64,000 nt of DNA from Ralstonia thomasii (lineage in GTDB: Bacteria; Pseudomonadota; Gammaproteobacteria; Burkholderiales; Burkholderiaceae): assembly GCF_958405895.1 (NCBI RefSeq), contig NZ_CATZAR010000002.1. The stretch is one strand, 5' to 3'. The position numbers and the translations under genes were made by a program. Positions 21,172 through 29,962 of this stretch are shown one piece after another. The notes below the pieces were generated by a model, which had not been told where the DNA came from, did no database searches, and saw only the letters and a program-made list of their open reading frames with translations. The first letter of the stretch is position 1. The number at the start of each line of letters is the position of its first letter.

Positions 21172-22101
21172 ATGGATCATTTCAAGCAGCTCGAAACCTT
21201 TGTCGCCGTCGCCACACGCGGCAGCTTGTCCGCCGCCGCCGCCGCGGAGGGCGTGGCGCCTGCCATCATCGGGCGCCGCATCGACGCGCTGGAGGAGCGC
21301 CTGGGCGTAAAGCTGCTCGTGCGCACCACGCGGCGCATCACCCTCACGTTCGAGGGATCGGCGTTCCTGGAAGATTGCCAACGTATTCTCAATGACCTGC
21401 ACAACGCCGAGGCCAGCGTCTCGGCCGGTGGCGTAAAAGCCAGCGGGCACCTGCGCGTGACCGCCCCGGCCGGTTTTGGCCGCCGCCATGTCGCGCCGAT
21501 GGTGCCGGACTTCATCGAGACGCATCCCGATGTCTCGATGACGCTGGACCTGGGCGACCGTGTCGTCGACCTGGTCAACGAAGGCTTCGATTGCGCGATC
21601 CGCCTGGGCGACCTGCCCGATTCGAGCCTCGTTTCGATCCGCCTGTGGGAAAACCGCCGCGTGGTGGTGGCTGCGCCGTCGTACCTGGAGCGCCGCGGCG
21701 TTCCAACGCAGGTGGAGCAGCTTTCGACGCACAACTGTCTGGCCTTTGGCGCCAGTGCCAACGTGCAGCGCGGCTGGGTCTTCCAGCAAGGCGGCAAGGC
21801 CGTCACCGTCAAGGTGTCGGGCACGATGGAATGCACCGACGGCGCCGTGCTGCGCGAGTGGTGCCTGCAAGGCTATGGCCTGGCGTGGCGCTCATGGTGG
21901 GAGGTCGGACACGACATTGCCACGGGCAAGCTGGTCACGGTGCTCGATGCCTTTGAAGCGCCGCCGATTGGCATCCATGCGGTGTTTCCGCAGCGCAAGC
22001 ATCTGCCGCTGCGCGTGCGTCTTTTTATCGATTTTCTAAAGAACACGTATGGCAACCCGGCCTACTGGCGCCGGGCAGACGCCTTGATCGGGATGGATTA
22101 G
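21172..22101 (+). CDS. LysR-family transcriptional regulator
   Basis: Regulator of 309 residues. The N-terminal winged helix reads MDHFKQLETFVAVATRGSLS followed by RRIDALEERLGVKLLVRTTR; the remaining 220 residues form the periplasmic-binding-like effector domain (GHLRVTAPAGFGRRHVAPMV). This is the CrgA/AaeR-like subgroup. ATG 21172 is chosen as the usual LysR start; an in-frame TTG lies 7 codons upstream. It is divergent from the dehalogenase gene with 218 bases between, the classical layout for a LysR target. The effector cannot be deduced. Confidence 0.9.
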   Translation: MDHFKQLETFVAVATRGSLSAAAAAEGVAPAIIGRRIDALEERLGVKLLVRTTRRITLTFEGSAFLEDCQRILNDLHNAEASVSAGGVKASGHLRVTAPAGFGRRHVAPMVPDFIETHPDVSMTLDLGDRVVDLVNEGFDCAIRLGDLPDSSLVSIRLWENRRVVVAAPSYLERRGVPTQVEQLSTHNCLAFGASANVQRGWVFQQGGKAVTVKVSGTMECTDGAVLREWCLQGYGLAWRSWWEVGHDIATGKLVTVLDAFEAPPIGIHAVFPQRKHLPLRVRLFIDFLKNTYGNPAYWRRADALIGMD

Positions 22102-22185
22102 CAATCACCCCGAGTGGGTGAAACGCCGCATGCGGCCTACAATCAAGACAAGAACATCTTCCCGCATACCACCTCAGGAGGCCGC

Positions 22186-22620
22186 ATGTTCCAGCACATC
22201 CTCATCCCCACCGATGGTTCCGAGCTGTCGCGCAAGGCGGTGGCGGGCGCGCTCGACTTTGCCAAGACGCTGGGCGCGCGCCTGACGGCCTACACCTGCC
22301 TTGAGGAATACCCGTACACGCCGTTCTCCGAGATCGTTGTGGAGACACCGCAGGCGTTCAAGGAGCGGGTCGAAGCGCAGGCCCGCGTGGTCCTCAAGGA
22401 CGTGGAGGACGCCGCCGTCAGCGCTGGTATTCGCTGCGACACCGACATGAGCTGCTTCGCCGTCCCGTACATGGGCATCATCGACGCGGCCGAACGCCAT
22501 GGCTGCGACGTCATCTTCATGGCCTCGCACGGCCGGCGCGGGTTGGCCGGGCTGCTGCTCGGCAGCGAAACGCAGAAGGTGCTCACGCATACCGAGATTC
22601 CGGTGATCGTCTATCGCTGA
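22186..22620 (+). CDS. Universal stress protein, UspA family
   Basis: Cytosolic nucleotide-binding stress protein of 144 residues. It opens MFQHILIPTDGSELSRKAVA and ends with the ATP-binding motif GRRGLAGLLLGSETQKVLTH, so it belongs to the ATP-binding rather than the UspA-proper group. ATG 22186 has a strong CAGGAGG ribosome site 5 bases upstream. It is monocistronic, closed by the terminator at 22644. The role is stress endurance by family only. Confidence 0.92.
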   Translation: MFQHILIPTDGSELSRKAVAGALDFAKTLGARLTAYTCLEEYPYTPFSEIVVETPQAFKERVEAQARVVLKDVEDAAVSAGIRCDTDMSCFAVPYMGIIDAAERHGCDVIFMASHGRRGLAGLLLGSETQKVLTHTEIPVIVYR

Positions 22621-22643
22621 AGCCCGCGGCGCTCACGCTACGC

Positions 22644-22677
22644 AAGCCGCCCCGCCCCGGGCGGCTTCTCTTTTTTT
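22644..22677 (+). terminator. Intrinsic terminator after the universal stress gene
   Basis: AAGCCGCCC (22644-22652) pairs with GGGCGGCTT (22659-22667), followed by CTC and a run of seven T residues. Confidence 0.85.
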
Positions 22678-22691
22678 ATCAGCCAAAACGA

Positions 22692-22723
22692 AAAAAAAAC
22701 CGCGCCGTTGAGGAAGCGCGGTT
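22692..22723 (-). terminator. Intrinsic terminator after aceA
   Basis: On the minus strand AACCGCGC and GCGCGGTT (22716-22723 with 22698-22705) form an 8-bp stem with a 10-base loop, followed by a run of T residues. It lies about 65 bases beyond the aceA stop. Confidence 0.85.
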
Positions 22724-22788
22724 CGAGAGGCCGGCGTGTGGTCAGCACGGCCGGCCCGGATACCTAGGTGCCGGATGCGTCGGCAGCC

Positions 22789-24093
<1,305 letters not shown>

Positions 24094-24437
24094 CGCACTC
24101 TCCTGTTTGATCGCATCCATCAAATAAAAACCGGTATCTCACTCTGCGCCTTGAGCCGCTGGCGCCTTCTTGGGGCGCTGCTGGTTGGCTCAAGTCATAT
24201 GTCTTATATAAGAGTGTAGAAAGGGCGGGTGCAGCGCAACAAGGAGAACATGTGTACAGGCAAAACTTTTTATTCTTTATTTTTCAAATACTTATGAACC
24301 ATATTTCATGATACGGAAAGATTTTTTCTATCATGAAAGGCAGGGATGGTGCCGCGCGGTACGAATTTTTGCGGACCAAAACCCCTTTCCGCATTATGAA
24401 AAATCGTGGATATCTCTCCATCACATCGCGGTGCCAC
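24094..24437 (-). promoter_or_regulatory. AT-rich upstream control region of aceA
   Basis: The 344 bases upstream of aceA contain no gene but are strikingly AT-rich against the surroundings. A perfect 12-base palindrome TCTTATATAAGA lies at 24202-24213, about 109 bases before the start, and overlaps a likely -10 box. Further upstream are the repeated half-sites described separately. The region ends at the terminator of the neighbouring cassette. Confidence 0.55.
24304..24338. promoter_or_regulatory. Inverted repeat, possible operator upstream of aceA
   Basis: TTTCATGATA (24304-24313) and TATCATGAAA (24329-24338) are perfect 10-base inverted repeats with 15 bases between. A related half-site, CATTATGAAA, follows at 24392-24401, and ACTTATGAAC precedes at 24290-24299. 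Spaced symmetric half-sites suggest cooperative binding of a regulator; which one is unknown. Confidence 0.5.
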
Positions 24438-24461
24438 AAAAAACGCCGCAGGTGCGGCGTT
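24438..24461 (-). terminator. Intrinsic terminator of the C4-like cassette
   Basis: On the minus strand AACGCCGC and GCGGCGTT (24454-24461 with 24442-24449) form a perfect 8-bp stem with a 4-base loop, followed by six T residues. It begins 29 bases beyond the stop of the 87-codon gene. Confidence 0.85.
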
Positions 24462-24489
24462 CGGGATGGTGAAGGATAAGTGTGGGGAA

Positions 24490-24753
24490 TCAGGACGCCC
24501 GCTCTACGTCCGCCAAAACGTCCCACTGCAGAAGATCGGGCGCCTTGCCTTGCAGGGCCGCCGCTAAGAACACATAGATCGCATCGATGAAACCGGCCCG
24601 AAACTCGCGCGGCAGGGCATGCGTGATGCCGTCGATTTTCGAGCGTAGCCGCATAGCCACAAAGGGCCGGCCGGCACGCGCATCAACGTGCGTACGGCAA
24701 AGAAAATCCTTGGCTGCGAGGGCGCCCGATTGGTAGTGCCGTAGCGCGTTCAA
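24490..24753 (-). CDS. Unrecognised 87-residue protein of the C4-like cassette
   Basis: A small basic protein, not recognised by family. It begins with TTG at 24753 (NALRHYQSGALAAKDF) with GGAGG about 6 bases upstream, contains VDARAGRPFVAMRLRSKIDG and a hydrophobic stretch FRAGFIDAIYVFLAAALQGK, and ends DVERAS. The TTG shares bases with the TGA stop of the upstream leader frame (TTGA), so translation is probably coupled. It is followed by its own terminator. In phages P1 and P7 the genes behind a C4 RNA encode antirepressor or cell-division inhibitor; a similar role here is only an analogy. Codon pattern and ribosome site support that it is real. Confidence 0.65.
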   Translation of the reverse strand: MNALRHYQSGALAAKDFLCRTHVDARAGRPFVAMRLRSKIDGITHALPREFRAGFIDAIYVFLAAALQGKAPDLLQWDVLADVERAS

Positions 24754-24842
24754 CGTGCACCTCCGTAAAACGGATGCCAGGGGATGCAAGACGGTGGGGA
24801 AGGATAAGACGCGGGGCGATGCCCGCTTGATGCGATAGACAT
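24750..24842 (-). CDS. 30-residue leader peptide frame controlled by the C4-like RNA
   Basis: An ATG at 24842 with a good ribosome site (AGGAG at 24848-24852, 5 bases upstream) opens a frame starting MSIASSGHRPASYPSPPSC and ending FYGGAR. Its stop TGA overlaps the TTG of the next gene. The ribosome site lies within CATCTAGGAG, the sequence complementary to the upstream C4-like RNA. By analogy with orfx upstream of ant in phage P1, its translation may open the downstream ribosome site. The peptide itself resembles no known family. Confidence 0.55.
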   Translation of the reverse strand: MSIASSGHRPASYPSPPSCIPWHPFYGGAR

Positions 24843-24847
24843 GACGT

Positions 24848-24881
24848 CTCCTAGATGAAGAGGCCAGCCGCTCGCTGCTAA
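24848..24881 (-). promoter_or_regulatory. Antisense target region over the leader ribosome site
   Basis: Reading the minus strand, TTAGCAG (24881-24875) is displayed in the loop of a CTCG/CGAG hairpin, CTGGCC follows at 24867-24862, and CATCTAG (24857-24851) overlaps the AGGAG ribosome site. All three are complementary, in the right antiparallel order, to CTGCTAA, GGCCGG and CTAGATG of the upstream RNA. Confidence 0.65.
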
Positions 24882-24899
24882 ACGAGGGTGGCGGGCCTG

Positions 24900-25056
24900 A
24901 CGACGGCGTTAGCAGACCGGCCATCTAGAAACCGGCAGACCCGAAGGTCTCACCGCCCGGCCCGCCATGAAGCATAGGCGTGTGCAAGCACCGGACATTG
25001 TCCGTCTAGATGGCACATCTGGTGGGCTGCTAAACCCGGCTGCTCGAATGAACAGC
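24900..25056 (-). ncRNA. C4-like antisense RNA
   Basis: A structured RNA of about 150 bases is predicted downstream of a perfect TATAAT. Its 5' and 3' parts pair: TTAGCAG (25033-25027) with CTGCTAA (24915-24909), and the 10-base GCCATCTAGA (25014-25005) with TCTAGATGGC (24929-24920). Enclosed are the hairpins GGACAATGTCC (25003-24993) and AGACC-TTCG-GGTCT (24950-24937, an exceptionally stable UUCG loop). The 3' part also matches the downstream ribosome-site region. This is the organisation of the C4 antisense RNA class of phages P1 and P7 and of bacterial genomes. The ends are approximate. Confidence 0.7.
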
Positions 25057-25062
25057 GCGCGA

Positions 25063-25089
25063 ATTATATCGCGCGCCCCTCCCCCTCAA
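25063..25089 (-). promoter_or_regulatory. Strong promoter of the C4-like cassette
   Basis: A perfect -10 box TATAAT lies at 25068-25063 and a TTGAGG-like -35 box at 25089-25084 (15-base spacer; TTTTGA with 17 is an alternative). The -10 box is framed by a perfect 7-base inverted repeat, GCGCGCG (25076-25070) and CGCGCGC (25061-25055), which could be a repressor site. Confidence 0.65.
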
Positions 25090-25097
25090 AATCGGAA

Positions 25098-25520
25098 TCA
25101 GCCTCGAGACAGTCGATGCGCCACCCAATCTCCGCCCGTGATGACGGGGCGCCCCGCAATGTGCTGCGGGCTGACCGGATAGACAATGCAGTCGACCGGT
25201 TCGCTGCCCAGCATGACGACGGCGTGGTTCTCCCGCAGGAACAGCGCATCGCCGCCGGGGTAGACCTCTTCGATCTCGTCCAGCACGGGAACGAGCGCCG
25301 CATCGATGCGATATACATCGCCACGTACGGCGGTGCCGGTCGGGTCCAGCACGAGGCCGGGGTACGCACCAAAGTCGTACAGACGGCCGTGCAACGTGGC
25401 GGTACCGAGCAGCTCCGGTTCGGGAATGCCACGCTTGGCCGCGGCAACGCGCAAATCATTCGCCTCACCGGCCCGCAGCGTGCCGTAGACGAATACGTGG
25501 ATGGCATTGGCGCGGGTCAT
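25098..25520 (-). CDS. Gamma-glutamylcyclotransferase-like (AIG2/YtfP) protein
   Basis: Small beta-barrel protein of 140 residues. The family signature VFVYGTLRAGEAND is at the N terminus; YDFGAYPGLVLDPTGTAVRG and VLDEIEEVYPGG follow, the latter holding the likely catalytic glutamate. Members act on gamma-glutamyl amines or peptides, or have unknown function. Its ATG overlaps the stop of rraA as ATGA, so the two are coupled. The C4-like cassette promoter overlaps its 3' end. Confidence 0.85.
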   Translation of the reverse strand: MTRANAIHVFVYGTLRAGEANDLRVAAAKRGIPEPELLGTATLHGRLYDFGAYPGLVLDPTGTAVRGDVYRIDAALVPVLDEIEEVYPGGDALFLRENHAVVMLGSEPVDCIVYPVSPQHIAGRPVITGGDWVAHRLSRG

Positions 25521-26014
25521 TCGAGCATGTCCTGCGAAACCAGCACGCCGTCTTCATCGGCATAGATCCACTCGCCAGACTGGATGTAAGCGCCCGGCAT
25601 CTGCACGCCGACTTCGCGCTGCCCGGCGTTTTTCTTGATGCTCTTGCGCGGATGCACGGCCAGGGCGTGAATGCCGACGTTGCATTCGGCCAGCTCGCGC
25701 GTATCGCGCACGCAGCCGTTGAGCAGAATCCCTTCCCAACCGTTCTCTTCGGCCAGCTTGCCGAGGTTGCCGCCCACCAGCGCACAGCGCAGCGAGCCAC
25801 CCCCGTCGATCACCAGCACGCGGCCGGCGCCCTGTTCTTCCAGCGCGGCGCGTACCAGGCCGTTGTCTTCAAACACCTTGAGCGTGGAAGCCGGGCCGGC
25901 AAACGCGGCGCGCTTGCCGAAGCTGCGGAACACCGGCGTGAGCACGCGCAGGCTTCCATACACCAGCTTGTCTTCGTGCATGTCGCACAAGTCAGTTACG
26001 GGAATCATCGTCAT
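25517..26014 (-). CDS. rraA: RraA family protein, regulator of RNase E activity
   Basis: Protein of 165 residues (E. coli RraA 161) that in E. coli binds the C-terminal half of RNase E and inhibits it. The sequence PVTDLCDMHEDKLVYGSLRV, then GRVLVIDGGGSLRCALVGGN and GWEGILLNGCVRDTREL fits the family. Related proteins are HMG/CHA aldolases using Gly-rich and Arg-Asp motifs that are also present here (VRDTRE), so enzymatic activity cannot be excluded. ATG 26014 is chosen over an upstream in-frame start that adds 60 unrelated residues. Confidence 0.9.
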   Translation of the reverse strand: MTMIPVTDLCDMHEDKLVYGSLRVLTPVFRSFGKRAAFAGPASTLKVFEDNGLVRAALEEQGAGRVLVIDGGGSLRCALVGGNLGKLAEENGWEGILLNGCVRDTRELAECNVGIHALAVHPRKSIKKNAGQREVGVQMPGAYIQSGEWIYADEDGVLVSQDMLE

Positions 26015-26060
26015 GGCAATGGTGGATGGGCGTTGGCGAAAACAAGAAATGAAAGCGGAA

Positions 26061-27788
26061 TCAACTGCGTGACTGTGCATGCAACGAATCGATCGTCGCG
26101 CGTGGGCTGATGATGTTCGGATCGGTCTGCACTTCGATGATGCTCGCCACAAGCGCGGCAAGTGCCGTCTCCACCGCAGACTGGAAGCCTTCAAGCGAGC
26201 GCACCGTATGCCCTTCGGCGCCGTAGGCTCTGGCCAATGCGGCGAAGTCCGGGTTGCGCAGCTCGGTACCGCTCACGTGCTCGGGGTACTCGCGTTCCTG
26301 GTGCATGCGGATGGTGCCGTACATGCCGTTGTTGACCACGATGAAGATCACCGGCGCGTTGTACTGCATGGCGGTCGCCAGTTCCTGGCCGTTCATCAGG
26401 AAGCAACCGTCACCGGCCATGCAGATGACGGGCGTGTCGGGGCTGACGATCTTGGCGGCCACCGCAGCGGGGGCGCCATAGCCCATCGCCCCGCTCGTGG
26501 GGGCGAGTTGCGTTCGCGAGCCTGCCGCCAGCGCACCGTATTGATAGAAGCGATGCAGCCACGTGGCGTAGTTGCCTGCGCCGTTGGTCAAGATGCTGTG
26601 GCGAGGCAGGCGCTCGCGCAGCCATTGCATGGCGCGGGCCATGTCGATGCCCTTGCCGCCAAACGGCGGTGGCACGATGTTGGCGCGGTAATCGGCATTG
26701 GCGGCTTCTGTCCAGGCGGACCAACGCGGCGGCGCATCAGGCGACACGCCATCCAGCGCTTCGGCAATCGCGGGCATCGACGCGTGGATCATCAGATCAG
26801 CCTGGTAGACGCGTCCCAACTCTTCCGCACCGGCGTGCACGTGGACGAGCGTCTGCTTCGGGCGCGGCACATCGAAGAGCGTGTAGCCCGAGGTCGTCAT
26901 TTCGCCCAGGCGTGTGCCGATGGCAAGCACGACGTCGGCGTCTTTCACGCGCGCCGCGAGCTTCGGGTTGATGGCGATACCGACATCACCGGCGTAATTG
27001 GGGTGGCGGTTGTCGAACAGGTCTTGCCGACGGAACACGCAGCCTGCGGGCAGATTCCAGCGCTCGGCAAAGGCCTGCATGCGGGCGGCGGCTTGCGGCG
27101 TCCAGCCGGAACCGCCCAGCAGCAGCATCGGGCGCTCGGCGTCCTGCAGCAGCGTCTTCAGCCGGGCAAGATCATGCGGGCTGGGCCACGCCATCGCGCG
27201 GGCTTTCGTTGCCACCTCGGGCGGCACATCAGCCACGGTGGCGACGTCGGTCAGCATGTCTTCGGGCAGCGCCAGCACAACCGGGCCGGGGCGGCCGGCG
27301 GTGGCAGTCTGGAAGGCGCGTGCGATGTATTCGGGGATGCGTTCGACGCTATCGATCTGCGCGACCCACTTGGCCATCTGGCCGAACATGCGGCGGTAGT
27401 CGATTTCCTGAAACGCTTCCCGGTCGACGAAATCGCGGCCGACCTGGCCGATGAACAGGATCAGCGGCGTGGAGTCCTGAAACGCAGTGTGTACGCCAAT
27501 GCTGGCGTTGGTGGCGCCCGGCCCGCGCGTGCAGAAGACGATGCCGGGGCGGCCGGTGAGCTTGCCGTACGCATCCGCCATGTTGGCCGCACCGCCCTCT
27601 TGCCGGCAGACGATGAAGCGTGCGCGGTCGCGGCGCTGATAAAAGCCTTCGAGCACAGACAGGTAGCTCTCGCCGGGCACGCCGAAGGCCATGTCGACGC
27701 CATGGGCCAGCAGTGCATCAACAAGAATCTGGCCGCCGTGGCGGGGCTCAACGACAAGGCTGGCGGGGCGTGCGGCTGGTGTCTCCAT
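26061..27788 (-). CDS. Thiamine diphosphate-dependent enzyme, acetolactate synthase-like
   Basis: Three-domain ThDP enzyme of 575 residues. The catalytic glutamate lies in CRQEGGAANMADAYGKLTGR; the cofactor motif is AGDGCFLMNGQELATAMQ ending in FIVVNNGMYG. TSGAMGYGAPAAVAAKI precedes it. It resembles acetolactate synthase large subunits but no regulatory subunit gene (ilvH) is adjacent, and the catabolic or benzoylformate-decarboxylase-like members are alternatives. The start METPAARP at 27788 is uncertain; an upstream ATG at 27833 adds 15 residues. The substrate is not deducible. Confidence 0.82.
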   Translation of the reverse strand: METPAARPASLVVEPRHGGQILVDALLAHGVDMAFGVPGESYLSVLEGFYQRRDRARFIVCRQEGGAANMADAYGKLTGRPGIVFCTRGPGATNASIGVHTAFQDSTPLILFIGQVGRDFVDREAFQEIDYRRMFGQMAKWVAQIDSVERIPEYIARAFQTATAGRPGPVVLALPEDMLTDVATVADVPPEVATKARAMAWPSPHDLARLKTLLQDAERPMLLLGGSGWTPQAAARMQAFAERWNLPAGCVFRRQDLFDNRHPNYAGDVGIAINPKLAARVKDADVVLAIGTRLGEMTTSGYTLFDVPRPKQTLVHVHAGAEELGRVYQADLMIHASMPAIAEALDGVSPDAPPRWSAWTEAANADYRANIVPPPFGGKGIDMARAMQWLRERLPRHSILTNGAGNYATWLHRFYQYGALAAGSRTQLAPTSGAMGYGAPAAVAAKIVSPDTPVICMAGDGCFLMNGQELATAMQYNAPVIFIVVNNGMYGTIRMHQEREYPEHVSGTELRNPDFAALARAYGAEGHTVRSLEGFQSAVETALAALVASIIEVQTDPNIISPRATIDSLHAQSRS

Positions 27789-27856
27789 GGCGGGTGCTCG
27801 CGCTCTCGATCCGTTGACGACACGATGGATCATAGCGGAACGCGCCGCCGTGGCGA

Positions 27857-28690
27857 CTACATCTGGCGGAACAAATGTGCGTATTGCCGCGCGACGGGCA
27901 GCGTCTCGGTGCGCCCGCGGATTTTCAGCCCCAGGCGGCCCAGCGACAGATGCACCGCGCTCGACACATGCGCCACGTTGACCACCGTACCGCGATGCAC
28001 CTGCCAGAAGTGCTCGGGGTCGAGCTGGGTCAGCAGGTCACGCAGGCTGGTGCGGATGAGGGATTCTCCGCTGGCCGAAACCACGTTGACGTACTTGTCG
28101 GTCGCTTCCAGATAGATCACGTCATCCACGGGGATGAAGCGCACCTCCTGCCCGACCAGCGCCTTGATAAAGCGCAGATAGCCGCCCTGCGGCGTGGCAC
28201 GCGTTTGCGCAGCGCCCTGCAGGCCGGCAAGACGCTCGACGAGTTCCGCCAGCGTCTGCGCGGGGTCCGTGGCAGCGGCGCTGGCGTTGCCGTTCGGGCG
28301 CGTGCCGAGCCGGTCCTTCAGCCGCTTGATGGTCTCGGCCAGGCGCTCGGTCTGCACGGGCTTGAGCACGTAGTCGACCGCGGCCTGCTCGAAGGCATCG
28401 AGCGCGAACTGGTCATACGCGGTCACGAACACCACCAGCGGACGGTCTTCCCGATCCGACAGCTCGCGCGCCACGTCAATGCCCGACAACCCCGGCATGC
28501 GGATGTCGAGAAAGACCACATCGGGCGCCTGCCCGTCGGCCGCGTCGTCAACCACGTCGAGCGCGGATTGCCCATCGTGCACGGCCGGCAGCAACGTGGC
28601 CTCGGGCCATAGCGCCGCCAGTTCAGCGACGAGGTTCTCAGCCAGTGCCGGTTCGTCGTCGGCAATCAGCAAGCGTGGGGAAGCAGGCAT
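27857..28690 (-). CDS. LytTR-type response regulator (AlgR/LytR-like)
   Basis: Response regulator of 277 residues. The receiver domain (1-125) shows the acidic pocket LLIADDEPALAEN, phospho-acceptor Asp in VVFLDIRMPGLSG and the conserved lysine in VDYVLKPVQTE. The C-terminal LytTR DNA-binding domain includes GQEVRFIPVDDVIYLEATDK and FWQVHRGTVVNV. An alanine-rich linker joins them. The start is 3 bases downstream of the kinase gene's stop, so kinase and regulator form a coupled pair. Targets are unknown. Confidence 0.92.
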   Translation of the reverse strand: MPASPRLLIADDEPALAENLVAELAALWPEATLLPAVHDGQSALDVVDDAADGQAPDVVFLDIRMPGLSGIDVARELSDREDRPLVVFVTAYDQFALDAFEQAAVDYVLKPVQTERLAETIKRLKDRLGTRPNGNASAAATDPAQTLAELVERLAGLQGAAQTRATPQGGYLRFIKALVGQEVRFIPVDDVIYLEATDKYVNVVSASGESLIRTSLRDLLTQLDPEHFWQVHRGTVVNVAHVSSAVHLSLGRLGLKIRGRTETLPVARQYAHLFRQM

Positions 28691-28693
28691 CGA

Positions 28694-29962
28694 TCAGGTT
28701 CCGGCGGATACGCGCGAAGACAGTGCATCGGTGGCAGTGGCGTTGGCCGCGGAGCGCGAAAAGCGGCAGCGCCATTCCGGCGCGTCGGCTTGAGACGGTA
28801 CGGGCGCCGTTTCGTGCGCCAGCGGCAGTTCGACGATGATCGTCACGCCGTGCGGAACGGTCTCCGTGATCGTCAGGCGTGCATCGCCATCAAACAAGCG
28901 CGACAGGCGTTCACGCACGTGCGTGAGCCCCAGCCCCGATCCCTTGGCGCCGTCATTGCCGAAACCGACACCCGTATCGCGCACTTCCAGCACGAGCCGC
29001 TCGCCCTCGCTGCTGGCCGCCAGGCGCGCAGACAAGGCGATCTCGCCGCCCTCGCGTGCGGGCTCGATACCGTGCACCACGGCGTTTTCCACCAGCGGCT
29101 GAATCAGCATCGGCGGGATGACGATGTTGGCGATGGCGTCGTCCAGCGCCAAGGAGAAACGCAGGCGATTGCCGAAGCGCAGCGCCTGGATGTCGAGATA
29201 CGCGCGCAGCAGGGCAAATTCCTGCGCGAGCGTGCACTGCTCGGCGCGTGCGTGCGAGAGCGAGCTGCGCAGAAAGCCGATCAAATGCTGCAGCAGACGC
29301 CGCGCCGCAGCCGGGTCCCGGGCGATCAGCACATCGACGTGGGCCAGCGAGTTGAACAGGAAGTGCGGCTCGATCTGCGCCTGCAGCGCCATCAGTTGCG
29401 CACGTACGACCTGCTTCTCGGCTTCTTCCCGCTCCAGCGCATCGAGCGCAGCCTGGCGCTGCAATGCGGCCAGCTTGCCGCGCGACCAGTAGTAATACGT
29501 TGCGCCCAGCGCGGCCAGCATGGCGATGATGAAACTCATGCGCAGGCTGTCGGCTCGCCAGGGTTCCGCGTTAGGGTTGTTCAGGCACAGGATCGTCCGC
29601 GCGATCCACTGCCCCAGCGGCACGCCGATCAGCACTGCGCCCACGATGATCCACGGAAACATTTTCTTGTTGGGCGGGCCGTCGCCCCAGAGCACGTGAC
29701 GCGGGATGCCGATCAACGAAAACATCGACAGCCCAATTGCCTGGCTGAAGATGAAGTCTTTCCAGAAGGTCTCTTCCGGCCGGATGCCGAACGCCAGCAC
29801 CGCCGCAATCACCGTATTGATGACGATGATGACGGTATAGCGGATCACCCAGCGCCGGGCCAGGCGCATGCAGTCTGCAAGCGAAGGGAACGACACATTG
29901 GCGAACATGCTGGCGATCTTACCGGACGGTTCTCCGGCGTTGAAGCTTGGGGTTTCCCGCAT
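28694..29962 (-). CDS. LytS-type (His_kinase family) membrane sensor kinase
   Basis: Sensor kinase of about 422 residues. Four hydrophobic helices lie in the first 160 residues (WVIRYTVIIVINTVIAAVLA and so on). The phospho-acceptor is in LQAQIEPHFLFNSLAHVDVL, typical of His_kinase PF06580. The ATPase domain has PLVENAVVHGIEP, VRDTGVGFGNDG and GSGLGLTHVRERL. ATG 29962 overlaps the stop of the 2TM gene as TGATG, so all three genes are coupled. An alternative start at 29908 would shorten it by 18 residues. The signal is unknown. Confidence 0.9.
   Translation of the reverse strand: MRETPSFNAGEPSGKIASMFANVSFPSLADCMRLARRWVIRYTVIIVINTVIAAVLAFGIRPEETFWKDFIFSQAIGLSMFSLIGIPRHVLWGDGPPNKKMFPWIIVGAVLIGVPLGQWIARTILCLNNPNAEPWRADSLRMSFIIAMLAALGATYYYWSRGKLAALQRQAALDALEREEAEKQVVRAQLMALQAQIEPHFLFNSLAHVDVLIARDPAAARRLLQHLIGFLRSSLSHARAEQCTLAQEFALLRAYLDIQALRFGNRLRFSLALDDAIANIVIPPMLIQPLVENAVVHGIEPAREGGEIALSARLAASSEGERLVLEVRDTGVGFGNDGAKGSGLGLTHVRERLSRLFDGDARLTITETVPHGVTIIVELPLAHETAPVPSQADAPEWRCRFSRSAANATATDALSSRVSAGT

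Noticed and set aside
24284..24526. 80-codon minus-strand frame between aceA and the C4-like cassette
   Set aside because: It would cross the cassette's terminator and the repeated half-sites, and overlaps the better supported 87-codon gene in another frame.
24850..25060. tRNA or attachment site as explanation for the structured segment
   Set aside because: No cloverleaf or T-loop sequence can be drawn, and no direct repeats flank the cassette; the complementarity fits a C4-type RNA instead.
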